This document shows positions 9,351-17,962 of a DNA stretch of 64,000 bases, piece after piece. The notes beneath the pieces are model-generated. The model worked only from the letters and a program-made list of their open reading frames with translations, did no database searches and had not been told where the DNA came from. Source of the stretch: Paraburkholderia sp. BL25I1N1. GTDB lineage: Bacteria; Pseudomonadota; Gammaproteobacteria; Burkholderiales; Burkholderiaceae. The stretch is taken from assembly GCF_003002025.1 (NCBI RefSeq), contig NZ_PVZB01000008.1, positions 124,001 to 188,000 on the forward strand, written 5' to 3'. Every line of letters begins with the position of its first letter. Within the stretch, counting starts at the first letter, position 1. A program made the translations under genes and the position numbers.

Positions 9351-9370
9351 ACGTCATGCCCATGCATGAC
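9351..9370. other. Perfect hairpin between aldehyde dehydrogenase and MFS gene
   Basis: CGTCATGC-CCAT-GCATGACG, an 8-bp stem, enclosed by a weaker outer GCGTCCGC/GCGGACG pairing. There is no T-run, so it is more likely an RNA-stabilising or processing element inside the operon than a terminator. Confidence 0.45.
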
Positions 9371-9447
9371 GCACAGGCGGACGACGCAATCGGTGCGCGG
9401 CGGCATGCCGACCGCGCCCGGCGATCCATACTAACGAAGGAGACAGC

Positions 9448-10830
9448 GTGAGCAATCAGGATATGCAGGCGGCCACTCTCGGCCTCGCCCCCACTTTGCC
9501 GGCGTCAGCGGCATCCGCGCACGGCCCCATTCCTCTCGACGACGTTCCGCTGAACGCCTTTCACGTCAAGATCGCCGGGCTGACGTTCGGCGCGCACTTC
9601 ACAGAAGGTTTCGCGCTCGGCACGATCGGCTATGCGCTTGCGTCGCTGAATCGGCAGATGCCGCTCGACGCCTTCTGGATGGGCATGATCGGCAGTTCCG
9701 CGTTGATGGGCATCTTTATCGGCAGTCTGGTTTTCGGCTGGCTGTCGGATCGCATGGGACGGCAGAAGATTTTCCTGCTGAGCTTCATCATCATCACAGC
9801 GGCTGCGTTCGCGCAGTTCTATGTGCGTTCACCGCTCGAGTTGTGTTTGCTGAGGGTGTTGATCGGCTTCGGCATGGGCGGCGACTTTGCGGTGGGGCAT
9901 GCGATCCTCGCGGAGTTCTCGCCGCGCAAACATCGCGGCACGTTGCTTGGCTCGTTCAGCGTGGTGTGGACCGTCGGGTATGTGGTGGCGAATGTGCTCG
10001 GCATGCACTACGCCGATGCATCGCCAGATGCATGGCGCTGGCTGCTGGCGTCGGCGGGTGTGCCGGCGTTGATCGTTCTCGTGCTGCGCATGGGCACACC
10101 GGAGTCGCCGCGCTGGCTGCATGGCAAAGGACGCACGGCGGAGGCGAAATCGATCGTGCTGAAGCACTTCGGTGCGAACGTCACTCTGGACGGCGGCCAC
10201 GACGAGCACGCGCAAACGGCGGGCGGTTTCATGCGTCTATTCAAGGCTGATCTGATTCGCCGCACGATTTTCAACTGCGCGTTCTTCGTGTGTCTCGTCA
10301 TTCCGTACTTCGCTGTTTATACGTTTCTGCCGACTATTCTGAAAGCGATTCACTTGAACAATGACTCGAGCGCGGATTTTCTGTTGAACGGATTTCTCGT
10401 GCTTGGCGCGTTGATCGGCATCTGGCTCACGATCAAACTTCCGCGGCGCACGTTCTTGATCGGCTCGTTCGCGGTGACTTGCGTATCGCTGATTGCGTTG
10501 AGTGTGCTGCCGGAGTCGGCGACGCTCGGCATGATCGTCGCTTTCGGAATTTTCACGCTCACCATGTCGGCGTTCTCGAATCTCGTCGGCGTGTTTCCGC
10601 CGGAGTGCTTTCCGACCGAAGTGCGCGCGTGCGGCGTCGGACTCGCGATTGCGTGCAGCCGGCTTGGATCGGCCGTCGGCACGTTTCTGCTGCCGCTCGG
10701 CATCGTGCATTTAGGCTTCCATATCACGATGATGGTGCTCGCCGCGGTGTTGCTGATCGGCATGGTGGTGTCGATCGCGTGGGCGCCGGAAACGAAGCAT
10801 TTGACTTTGAACGAAGCGAGCGGCGCCTAG
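9448..10830 (+). CDS. MFS transporter, metabolite:H+ symporter type
   Basis: A 460-residue carrier with 12 predicted transmembrane helices in the inner membrane. The MFS loop motif GWLSDRMGRQKIFL lies between helices 2 and 3, and the second-half equivalent is present. FGMGGDFAVGHAILAEFSPRKHRG is typical of aromatic-acid/sugar-like porters. The GTG start follows AAGGAGA by 4 bases. It is the last gene of the Fae operon, followed by a strong terminator. It likely imports the substrate whose oxidation yields the aldehyde or formaldehyde handled by the upstream enzymes (inference). Confidence 0.85.
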   Translation: MSNQDMQAATLGLAPTLPASAASAHGPIPLDDVPLNAFHVKIAGLTFGAHFTEGFALGTIGYALASLNRQMPLDAFWMGMIGSSALMGIFIGSLVFGWLSDRMGRQKIFLLSFIIITAAAFAQFYVRSPLELCLLRVLIGFGMGGDFAVGHAILAEFSPRKHRGTLLGSFSVVWTVGYVVANVLGMHYADASPDAWRWLLASAGVPALIVLVLRMGTPESPRWLHGKGRTAEAKSIVLKHFGANVTLDGGHDEHAQTAGGFMRLFKADLIRRTIFNCAFFVCLVIPYFAVYTFLPTILKAIHLNNDSSADFLLNGFLVLGALIGIWLTIKLPRRTFLIGSFAVTCVSLIALSVLPESATLGMIVAFGIFTLTMSAFSNLVGVFPPECFPTEVRACGVGLAIACSRLGSAVGTFLLPLGIVHLGFHITMMVLAAVLLIGMVVSIAWAPETKHLTLNEASGA

Positions 10831-10850
10831 TTCGCTGGAACGTTGAAGAG

Positions 10851-10890
10851 AACCCGCCGCGTCGGCAACGATGCGGCGGGTTTTTGTTTT
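10851..10890 (+). terminator. Rho-independent terminator closing the Fae operon
   Basis: ACCCGCCGC pairs with GCGGCGGGT around a 12-base loop and is followed by TTTTTGTTTTT. Strong GC stem plus T-run 20 bp after the MFS stop. Confidence 0.85.
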
Positions 10891-11267
10891 TGGGCTTGAA
10901 ACCATGGCACTAGTCGGCATGGCACGGCATTCGGCGATGGCTTCCGTGGTTATGATGTCTTGCGTGGCCGATTGCCGCGCTCTGTCAACGCGTCACCACC
11001 GGTTGACCGGCATTGCGCGCCTCAAAAGCTCGCAATGCCCGCACTCTCGCCCGTTCTCGACGCGCCATGTCTCTCGGTCGAATCCGAAAAGAGGCGATTT
11101 GTCCCAGATACTTCTTATCTAGGAAGCCTTAATATCCTAACTCGTCTTAACGAAGCAAAGTGAGAACCATATAAATGGTATTTGCTTGGCTAGGAAATAG
11201 GAATCCTTGGGTAACTCCAAGATCTCCGTTGAATCCCGTTTTTTTGTAATTGTTAGGAATAGAAGCA
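10891..11267 (+). promoter_or_regulatory. Upstream region of fimbrial cluster A with TAGGA/TCCTA motifs
   Basis: 377 bp without a supported gene. From 11120 on it holds TAGGA (11120-11124), TCCTA (11135-11139), and TAGGAAATAGGAATCCTT (11191-11208), which includes the near-palindrome AGGA-A-TCCT. The sequence is AT-richer than its surroundings. Similar TAGG/CCTA elements recur before pilin 2 and usher 2. This looks like the control region of the fimbrial operon. Confidence 0.45.
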
Positions 11268-11828
11268 ATGAAATCAATGATCTCCGCAACCGCGATCGCC
11301 GCCAGCGGTCTGTTCTGTCTGGTACCGCTCTACGCTAATGCGGCGGACGGCACGATCACCTTCACTGGCAATGTTACGGACACGACCTGCTCGATCAACG
11401 GAAACGCAAGTGGCACACCGGCAGACAAGACGGTCACGCTGGCTGATGTTCCGACCGGGTCGCTCACACAGGTAGGCAACACGGCTGGTACAACGAATTC
11501 GGCCGATCTGCAATTTGTCCTGACGGGCTGCAGCGGCACGGCTACCAAGGTGATTGCCGGCTTCGAGAACGGCCCGACAGTCGACCAGGCGACGGGTTTT
11601 CTGTCGAGCAGTGGCACTGCGAAGAATGTGGAGGTCCAACTCCTCAACGCACAGATGCAGGTCATCAACGTTACGACGGGCGCGAACAACGATATCGGCT
11701 CGAACGGCGTGACCATCGATGTCGACGGGGCGACGACTCTGCAGTATTACGCGCGGTATTACGCGACGGCCGCTGCCGCGCCCGGCACGGTCATCTCATC
11801 GGTTCAGTACACGATGGAATACCAGTAA
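11268..11828 (+). CDS. Major fimbrial subunit (type-1-like pilin), cluster A
   Basis: A 186-residue chaperone-usher pilin secreted to the periplasm and assembled outside the cell. Signal peptide residues 1 to about 26 end in YANA. The mature protein begins ADGTITFTGNVTDTTC, the donor-strand N-terminus typical of the family. Two cysteines (TTCSING and LTGCSG) form the Ig-like pilin disulfide, and the C-terminal beta-strand signature is VQYTMEYQ. The ATG at 11268 is preferred over an upstream TTG (11250) because it starts a proper signal peptide. Paralogue of the pilin at 18749. A terminator-like stem-loop follows directly. Confidence 0.92.
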   Translation: MKSMISATAIAASGLFCLVPLYANAADGTITFTGNVTDTTCSINGNASGTPADKTVTLADVPTGSLTQVGNTAGTTNSADLQFVLTGCSGTATKVIAGFENGPTVDQATGFLSSSGTAKNVEVQLLNAQMQVINVTTGANNDIGSNGVTIDVDGATTLQYYARYYATAAAAPGTVISSVQYTMEYQ

Positions 11829-11840
11829 GTGTGGGTCTCG

Positions 11841-11866
11841 GGCGCTCGCCATGCGAGCGCCTTTTT
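11841..11866 (+). terminator. Intrinsic terminator/attenuator between pilin and chaperone
   Basis: GGCGCTCGC-CAT-GCGAGCGCC, a perfect 9-bp stem, followed by TTTTT. It sits 13 bp after the pilin stop and before the chaperone start. Partial termination here would give much more pilin than assembly machinery. Confidence 0.8.
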
Positions 11867-11900
11867 GCACGCTTATTTTGAGAAATTTGACGGGCCGATC

Positions 11901-12647
11901 GTGATAACGCTGTTCAGAAATTCGATGATGGGAATCGGCCTTGCCTGTGTGCTACTGGCTGGCGATGTACGGGCGAGCGTGACGATTGGCGGCACGCGCG
12001 TGGTGTATCCGCTTGAGCAGCGCGAAGTCACGGTGAAGCTGGAAAACGACAGCCGCTCGCCCTCGCTCGTGCAGGTCTGGATCGACGACGGCAAGGCGGA
12101 TGCCAAACCCGGTGAGGTCAAGGTGCCGTTCGTGATTACACCGCCGATTTTTCGCATGGATCCGAAGAAGGCGCAGACGTTGCGCGTGATGTACACCGGC
12201 GAGCCGCTGCCGCAGGATCGCGAGTCGGTCTATTGGCTCAACGTCCTGGACATTCCACCGAAGGCAAAGACTGCCGCGGACGTCAATACCCTGACTCTGG
12301 CCTATCGCACCCGTATCAAGGTTTTTGTACGACCCGGCAAGCTGCCTGGCGAGCCGGAAGACGCACCCGCGCAACTTAGCTGGGAGATCGCCGCGTCGAC
12401 GGACGGCAAGGATCAGGCCGTCAGCGTTTCGAATCCGACACCGTACTACGTGTCGTTCAGCGAGATTCACGTGGAAAGCGGTGGCCATACCTTCAGCAGC
12501 CAACGGGGCGGCATGGTCGCGCCGCATGCGTCGGCGGTCCTGCCGATCGCGAAGATGAACGCCGTCGCGGCCGGCGCGAAGGTGCACTACGTCGCGATCA
12601 GCGACTACGGCGGTCCGATTCGCGGTGACGCCGCACTCGGCGACTAG
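11901..12647 (+). CDS. Periplasmic fimbrial chaperone, cluster A
   Basis: A 248-residue PapD/FimC-type chaperone that folds pilins by donor-strand complementation. After a signal peptide ending near GDVRA, the mature protein begins SVTIGGTRVVYP. The first Ig domain has VTVKLENDSRSPSLVQVWIDDG and FVITPPIFRMDPKKAQTLRV. The family signature ESVYWLNVLDIPPK is near residues 100-115. The GTG at 11901 gives the same mature N-terminus as the paralogue at 19409. An ATG pair at 11925 would leave a very short n-region. Ribosome binding site poor, so translation may depend on the upstream attenuator context. Confidence 0.9.
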   Translation: MITLFRNSMMGIGLACVLLAGDVRASVTIGGTRVVYPLEQREVTVKLENDSRSPSLVQVWIDDGKADAKPGEVKVPFVITPPIFRMDPKKAQTLRVMYTGEPLPQDRESVYWLNVLDIPPKAKTAADVNTLTLAYRTRIKVFVRPGKLPGEPEDAPAQLSWEIAASTDGKDQAVSVSNPTPYYVSFSEIHVESGGHTFSSQRGGMVAPHASAVLPIAKMNAVAAGAKVHYVAISDYGGPIRGDAALGD

Positions 12648-12665
12648 GCCACCACGTCTTCAATC

Positions 12666-12684
12666 GGGCGGCAAGCTGCCGCCC
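12666..12684. other. GC hairpin between chaperone and usher, cluster A
   Basis: GGGCGGCA-AGC-TGCCGCCC, an 8-bp perfect stem, without a T-run. Cluster B has a different-sequence hairpin at the same place (20180-20198). Confidence 0.55.
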
Positions 12685-12778
12685 CTGGCTAACCCATTCT
12701 CGTACAAGGCGTGCGTTGCGCTGACAACGCACAGGGACGACGCACGCCTGTTGCAGGATATTGAACACCGCTCAGAAC

Positions 12779-15421
12779 ATGAAAGCTTCATTCCGTCGCG
12801 CGTCGTCTGTTCGCGTAGGCGAACTCTCCGGTGCGTTCAGGCTGCACCCCATCGCGGCACTTGCAGCAGTGGCGTTCGCGATGTCAGGGGCTCAGCCAAT
12901 AGACGCGCAGGCGTCCGAGCAAGGCGGACCGGCGGCGGTGGAGTTCGACACGACCTTTCTGCGGACCGACGCGAATGCAACGGTGGACGTGTCGCGCTTC
13001 GCGCGCGGCAATCCGGTATCCGAGGGTGTGTATTCCGTCGATCTGTTCGTTAATGGCATTCGCGTTGCACGCCAGCATGTGCGTTTTGTGGCCGCGCGCG
13101 GTACGGTCGACGCGCGTCCTTGCTTCAACCGGGCCATGCTGGAGAAGCTAGGCGTCGATTTCGCCAAGGTTGCCGCGAGCGATGGGGCCAAGACGGCGGA
13201 TGCCGGAGCGCCGGATGAATGTGTCGACCTCGCGGCAACCGTGCCCGACTCCACGATGGACTTCGACTTTGCGGACCAGAAGATCACGTTAGGCGTGCCG
13301 CAAAAGTATATGCGCAATGTAGCGCGCGGTTACGTCCCCCCTGAGATGTGGCAAAACGGCGTCAACGCAGCTTTCCTGAGCTACAACGCCAACGCGTATC
13401 ACAGCGGCGGATCGGGCTTCGAGTCGACCCAAAGTTACCTTGGACTGAATGCCGGCGTGAACATCGGCGCGTGGCACTTTCGTCATCAGTCGTCTGCGAC
13501 CCAGCAAACCGGCGCACCCACCCAGTTCGACAACATTGCCACGTACCTTCAGCGTGACATTACCGCGCTGAAATCGCAGTTGACGGTCGGCGACGGCTAC
13601 ACGACCGGCGATGTATTCGACAGCGTGCAATTCCGCGGTGCGCAGATTGCCACCGACGATCGCATGCTGCCCGAATCGCTGCGAGGCTATGCGCCGATCG
13701 TGCGTGGCACGGCGGAATCGAACGCACGCGTGACGGTTCGTCAGAACGGCCAGGTGATCTATGAAACCACCGTCTCGCCGGGCCCGTTCGAAATCAAGGA
13801 CCTTTACGCGACCGGCTACGGTGGCAATCTGGATGTCACGGTGACCGAAGCCAACGGCCGCGCGAAGAGCTTTACTGTGCCTTACGCCTCGGTTGCCCAG
13901 TCGTTGCGGCCTGGCACGACACGGTTTTCAGTTACCGCCGGTGAGCTTCGTACCTCCGCGCTCGAGAACAGCCCGTATTTCGCGCAGTTCACCTTGCAGC
14001 GAGGACTCACCAATCTGATCACCGCATATGGCGGCGGCGTGGCCGCCAACGACTATCTCGCTGCGGATGTGGGCGCGGCGCTGAACACGAAGTTCGGTGC
14101 GCTCTCAGCCGACGTGACGGCTGCACAGACCCAGATTCCCGGTCAAGGTACATCGCGCGGCACCAGTTGGCGTATCGGTTATAGCAAGTTCATCGACCCG
14201 ACCAACACGAATATTGCCATCGCGGCATATCGGTATTCGACGGCCGGCTACATGAGCCTCACTGACGCCGCCACGCTGCGTGACCGCGCAATGCGCGGCG
14301 ACGATCTGAACTCGGTTTATCGGCAGCGCAGCCGTTTTCAGATCACCCTCAATCAGAATTTCAAGCTATACGGTACGGTCTTTTTGAACGCTTCCGCGCA
14401 ACAGTATTGGAATCGAAGCGGTAACGATCTGTTCTACCAGGCAGGTTACACCAATAGTTTCAGGTACGGCACGTACAGCATCAGTGCGGGACGCACGCGC
14501 AGTTCGGACGGTTCGATGTCCGACCAGATCATGTTGAGCACCACGTTGCCGCTCGGCCGCGGCCGCTATTCGCCGCTGATGTCGACGAACTTCAGCAGTT
14601 CGGGCGGAAACACCAGCCTCCAGGCCAATGTGAGCGGCTCGCTCGGCGAGCGCAACCAGTACTCGTACAACGCGTATGGGACGTATGGCGCGGCTCAAGG
14701 CAACAGCACGCTGAGCACGGGCGCCAGCGGCGCCTATCGTGGACCGTATGCCCAGTTGACGGGATCGGCTAGCGCGGGAACGAGTTCGAGCCAGATCTCC
14801 GCCGGCGTCAGCGGCTCGATCGTCGCGCATCCAGGCGGTGTGACTTTCTCGCAGACGGTGGGCGACACGTTCGGCGTCGTCGAAGCGCCGGGTGCGGCGG
14901 GCGCCAGCGTGACCAACTCGCCCGGCGTCAAGCTCAATGGTCGAGGCTTCGCTGTGGTGCCGTATCTGACGCCATACGGCATGAACACGGTGGAAATCGA
15001 TCCGAAGGGTACATCGACCGACGTCGAGTTCGAGTCGACTTCGGAACAGGCGGTGCCGCGATTGGGTTCAGTGGTGCTGATCAAGTACAAGACGGTGAGC
15101 GGCCGCGCCGCGTTGATTCGCGCGCCGCAACTTGGCGGCAATGCGCTGCCGTTCGGCGCGGACGTGGTCGATGCCAACGGGCGCACGGTGGGTGTGGTTG
15201 CCCAGGACAGCCGGATATTCGCGCGCGGCCTCGATGATAACGGCACGCTTTTCGTCAAGTGGGGTGCGGTTGGGGCGGAGCAGTGCAAGATTGATTATGT
15301 GTTGCCGAAGCCGAGCGGTAAGGCGGGCGCGGTGTATCTGTCGGTGGAAGGGCATTGCGCGGGCGGCATTCAGTCGACGCAGGACGACGCACGCTTGGAC
15401 CAACCCAATCAAACGAATTGA
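12779..15421 (+). CDS. Outer-membrane fimbrial usher, cluster A
   Basis: An 880-residue FimD/PapC-type usher that forms the outer-membrane pore and assembly platform. After the signal region come the periplasmic N-domain (VEFDTTFLRTDANATVDVSRFARGN), the 24-strand barrel with plug (LPESLRGYAPIVRG, VRQNGQVIYETTVSPGPFEI) and the C-terminal domains (VPYLTPYGMNTVEIDPKG, RAALIRAPQLGGNALPFGAD). Full length and uninterrupted. The ATG at 12779 parallels the paralogue; an in-frame TTG at 12761 is possible. The stop is followed at once by the ribosome binding site of the downstream adhesin gene, so the two are probably co-translated. Confidence 0.93.
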   Translation: MKASFRRASSVRVGELSGAFRLHPIAALAAVAFAMSGAQPIDAQASEQGGPAAVEFDTTFLRTDANATVDVSRFARGNPVSEGVYSVDLFVNGIRVARQHVRFVAARGTVDARPCFNRAMLEKLGVDFAKVAASDGAKTADAGAPDECVDLAATVPDSTMDFDFADQKITLGVPQKYMRNVARGYVPPEMWQNGVNAAFLSYNANAYHSGGSGFESTQSYLGLNAGVNIGAWHFRHQSSATQQTGAPTQFDNIATYLQRDITALKSQLTVGDGYTTGDVFDSVQFRGAQIATDDRMLPESLRGYAPIVRGTAESNARVTVRQNGQVIYETTVSPGPFEIKDLYATGYGGNLDVTVTEANGRAKSFTVPYASVAQSLRPGTTRFSVTAGELRTSALENSPYFAQFTLQRGLTNLITAYGGGVAANDYLAADVGAALNTKFGALSADVTAAQTQIPGQGTSRGTSWRIGYSKFIDPTNTNIAIAAYRYSTAGYMSLTDAATLRDRAMRGDDLNSVYRQRSRFQITLNQNFKLYGTVFLNASAQQYWNRSGNDLFYQAGYTNSFRYGTYSISAGRTRSSDGSMSDQIMLSTTLPLGRGRYSPLMSTNFSSSGGNTSLQANVSGSLGERNQYSYNAYGTYGAAQGNSTLSTGASGAYRGPYAQLTGSASAGTSSSQISAGVSGSIVAHPGGVTFSQTVGDTFGVVEAPGAAGASVTNSPGVKLNGRGFAVVPYLTPYGMNTVEIDPKGTSTDVEFESTSEQAVPRLGSVVLIKYKTVSGRAALIRAPQLGGNALPFGADVVDANGRTVGVVAQDSRIFARGLDDNGTLFVKWGAVGAEQCKIDYVLPKPSGKAGAVYLSVEGHCAGGIQSTQDDARLDQPNQTN

Positions 15422-15433
15422 GAAGGTGAACAG

Positions 15434-16912
15434 ATGTTCGGGATGAGATCGACCAGGTATGAGCCCAGTGACGGAGATATCTCTGGCGAGCAGGCGGCAA
15501 GTGGCGTTAGTCAATGCGGCGGCCAGTCGTCGGTTGGGCGGATGTCGGTGCATGTTGCCCATCGCCTGCGGCCCGGATTCAGCCGAGCAGGGCATTGCAC
15601 GCCGACAAATGGAGCTGTCGGCGCAGATTCAGATGCGCTCGCGCCGTATCTGACGCCTCATGGCATGAACACGTCGGGTACTGATCCGAAGGGTTCATCA
15701 ACCGGCGTTGAGTTTGAGTCGGCGCCCGAGCATGCAATAACGCGGTGTGGGGCGGCGGCTATGCTGAAGTACAAGACGGCGACAGGACGGGCGGCGCTGA
15801 TTCGCGTGCGGTGCCCGGACAGAGAAGCGCTGCCGTCCGGCGCGGAGGCGCTGCATGCCAACAGCAATCATGTCGGCGTGGTTGCAGAAGCGACGAGATG
15901 CGATCAGGCCAAAAAGTCGCCGGTAACCGGCTTTGTCAGCCGGTACTTGAAATCGCCGACGGCTGCGAGCATGTGGATGTTGCTCGTGTCGAGCTTATGC
16001 ATGTCAGAGGCGAAGGCCGACTGTTCGTGGTTAAACGGTCAGACCACCGAAAATTACACGTTTAACATTCCTGCCCTGACCGTCTCGCGCGACGCCGCCG
16101 AAGGCCGGGTCCTTTACACCAGTGAGCAGTATGCGTCTCCGTCGACTCAAAGTTTTGCAACCTGTTCGGGAAACACGCCGGCTAATCGGACAGTCACAGG
16201 CGGGGCGCAGGTGAGATCCAATCCCTATACGTTTGCAACCAATGTGCCGGGTATCGGCATGCGGTTTTTTCACGACGCGGGCGGCTCAAAAAGCTATTGG
16301 GGAGCCGGCAATCAGGAATACTTTAATGGATCGTGGGGGTGGAGCGGGGCGATGTTGGGCGTTGAGGTGGTAGTTACCGGCCCGGTAGCTGCCGGCACCA
16401 TCGACGGAGCGCTGGTTGGGACGTTTCGGCTCGGCTCGTTGACCGTGGCAAATCTTAGAGTGACGCCTGCCAGCGTCGCGGCTTCCACCTGTAGTGTGGT
16501 CACGCAAACTTTGCCCGTGACGCTCCCCACCGTCCGTCCGAGGACTTTCCTGGGAATTGGTTCAACGGCTGGTGCGCAAGTCTTTTCGATTGACCTTGAC
16601 TGTACCGGGCCGAACGCAGCGGTCTTCGTAACGCTAACAGACAACACTTCGCCTACCAACCGGTCAGGCATCCTGTCGCTCACGCCGGAGTCAAGTGCTC
16701 AGGGGGTTGGATTGCAGATCCTAATCCGCGGGAATCCTGTAAGTTTTGGTGCCGATTCTGCGGTTGCGGGCAATCCCAACCAGACGTTCGCCGGTACGGC
16801 AGGTGTTGGGCTATTGAACATTCCGCTGATAGTCCGCTACATGGCGACAAGTATGCCTGTCGGTGCGGGGACGGTAGGCGCGGTTGCTACTTTTACAATG
16901 TCCTATCAGTAA
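15434..16912 (+). CDS. Usher-relic/fimbrial adhesin in-frame fusion
   Basis: A 492-codon frame. Residues 1 to about 69 match nothing I recognise. Residues 70-155 are a decayed copy of an usher C-terminus, with APYLTPHGMN, DPKGSSTGVEFES and RAALIRV recognisable. A hydrophobic segment WMLLVSSLCMSEAKA (about 181-195) precedes the adhesin, whose mature part begins DCSWLNGQTTENYTF and ends in ATFTMSYQ. The paralogue at 23204 encodes the same adhesin without the relic. AGAAGG, 7 bases before ATG 15434 and overlapping the usher stop, makes the fused start credible. The ATG used by analogy with the paralogue (MSRHL) is GTC here, so an independent start would have to be at 15971. The tip adhesin may therefore be poorly exported unless that internal start is used. 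Confidence 0.75.
   Translation: MFGMRSTRYEPSDGDISGEQAASGVSQCGGQSSVGRMSVHVAHRLRPGFSRAGHCTPTNGAVGADSDALAPYLTPHGMNTSGTDPKGSSTGVEFESAPEHAITRCGAAAMLKYKTATGRAALIRVRCPDREALPSGAEALHANSNHVGVVAEATRCDQAKKSPVTGFVSRYLKSPTAASMWMLLVSSLCMSEAKADCSWLNGQTTENYTFNIPALTVSRDAAEGRVLYTSEQYASPSTQSFATCSGNTPANRTVTGGAQVRSNPYTFATNVPGIGMRFFHDAGGSKSYWGAGNQEYFNGSWGWSGAMLGVEVVVTGPVAAGTIDGALVGTFRLGSLTVANLRVTPASVAASTCSVVTQTLPVTLPTVRPRTFLGIGSTAGAQVFSIDLDCTGPNAAVFVTLTDNTSPTNRSGILSLTPESSAQGVGLQILIRGNPVSFGADSAVAGNPNQTFAGTAGVGLLNIPLIVRYMATSMPVGAGTVGAVATFTMSYQ
15641..15897 (+). pseudogene. Relic of an usher 3' end (cluster-B type)
   Basis: About 86 codons align without gaps to usher codons at 22561-22815 (PYLTP-GMNT, DPKGSST-VEF, SEHA, LKYKT, TGRAALIR, NHVGVVA). 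Shared wording such as GSST, SEHA and NHVGVVA is closer to usher B than to the adjacent usher A. Many conserved residues are lost (IDPKG to TDPKG, APRLGG to VRCPDR). It breaks off where the adhesin upstream region begins, which marks a deletion junction. Confidence 0.85.
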
Positions 16913-16920
16913 AGGTGGAC

Positions 16921-17901
16921 ATGATGCGTAAACAGATTTTTGCTCCCCATTGGTTGATGCGCGTCCTTGTCTTATTGGCATTGGCGGCTGGGTGGTCGGT
17001 GCATGCGTATGCCGAGTGCCCGACCTCGTCGGGCTTGCCTGCGACATTCACGTATGGCTCGATAGCCGTCTCCGACTCAGCCGCCGTGGGCGATGTGATT
17101 CCAGGGACGGTTCAGAGCTTCACCTTCATCGGAAAGTGCTCGGCGAGTTCGCTTTTCAACCAACCGATAGTCGCGTGCCCAGCCAGCGGCACAGCAGTGC
17201 CCGGTATGACGGGGGTTTATCCGACGAACGTTGCGGGAGTCGGTATGCGGATGCGCGATGCAAACGGCAAGCCGATGGTAGGAACGGGCTCCTGCTCCAC
17301 CGATTCCCAGATCGGAACCACTGGCGCCGATGGTAGCTTCAATGTTTCGGGAACGTTTGAGCTTGTCAAAACGGGACCAGTCACTGGCGGGTCAATTACG
17401 GGCGCGTCCTACAACAGCGGCATCCTGAGGACCGGCACCACACTCAACAACGACGCGGCCACGCTGTCGGTCGCGAACAACACGCCCGTGCGAGGTGTCA
17501 CGTGCTCGGTGACGTCCGCAAGCGCTAACCAGACAATTCCGCTCGCGACGACCAGTCCGGCGGCGTTTCCGACGGGCGGCTCGGTCGACGCCAAAACACC
17601 GTTTTCTCTGGGTCTCAACTGCCAGTCCGGGGTTAAGGTAGCAGTGACATTTAGTTCGACGTCCGGCAATTCAGGCGTCGCGTCAGTTTTGGCAAACGCA
17701 GGTTCGGCGACGGGCATCGGTGTGCAACTGCTGGACGCGTCGCAGTCGCCGCTCGCGCTGGATGCCGCTCTTTCGCTTACGTCGAGCACGACAGGTAACA
17801 TGTCGTTTCAGTTTTTCTCACAGTACTATCGGCTGGGGGGCGCGCCTGTGGTTGCCGGAACGGTTCGGGCGACCGCTATCTTTACGATGAGTTATCAATA
17901 G
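16921..17901 (+). CDS. Second fimbrial adhesin/minor subunit, cluster A
   Basis: A 326-residue exported fimbrial protein. Its signal peptide (LMRVLVLLALAAGWSVHAYA) is followed by ECPTSSGLPATFTYGSI. The N-terminal half is probably receptor-binding with several cysteines. The C-terminal half is a pilin-type domain starting near RGVTCSVTSASANQTIPL and ending in ATAIFTMSYQ. It begins 8 bp after the previous stop. AAAGG precedes the ATG pair at 16921/16924; an in-frame GTG at 16915 overlaps this site and is less likely. The architecture matches the first adhesin, but the N-terminal half differs, so it may bind another ligand. Cluster B has no equivalent. Confidence 0.85.
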   Translation: MMRKQIFAPHWLMRVLVLLALAAGWSVHAYAECPTSSGLPATFTYGSIAVSDSAAVGDVIPGTVQSFTFIGKCSASSLFNQPIVACPASGTAVPGMTGVYPTNVAGVGMRMRDANGKPMVGTGSCSTDSQIGTTGADGSFNVSGTFELVKTGPVTGGSITGASYNSGILRTGTTLNNDAATLSVANNTPVRGVTCSVTSASANQTIPLATTSPAAFPTGGSVDAKTPFSLGLNCQSGVKVAVTFSSTSGNSGVASVLANAGSATGIGVQLLDASQSPLALDAALSLTSSTTGNMSFQFFSQYYRLGGAPVVAGTVRATAIFTMSYQ

Positions 17902-17962
17902 GTGCAAAGAAGTGGCTCCGAGAATTCGGACAATTCGTTAGTTCAGGTCGCGATGCCGGCGG

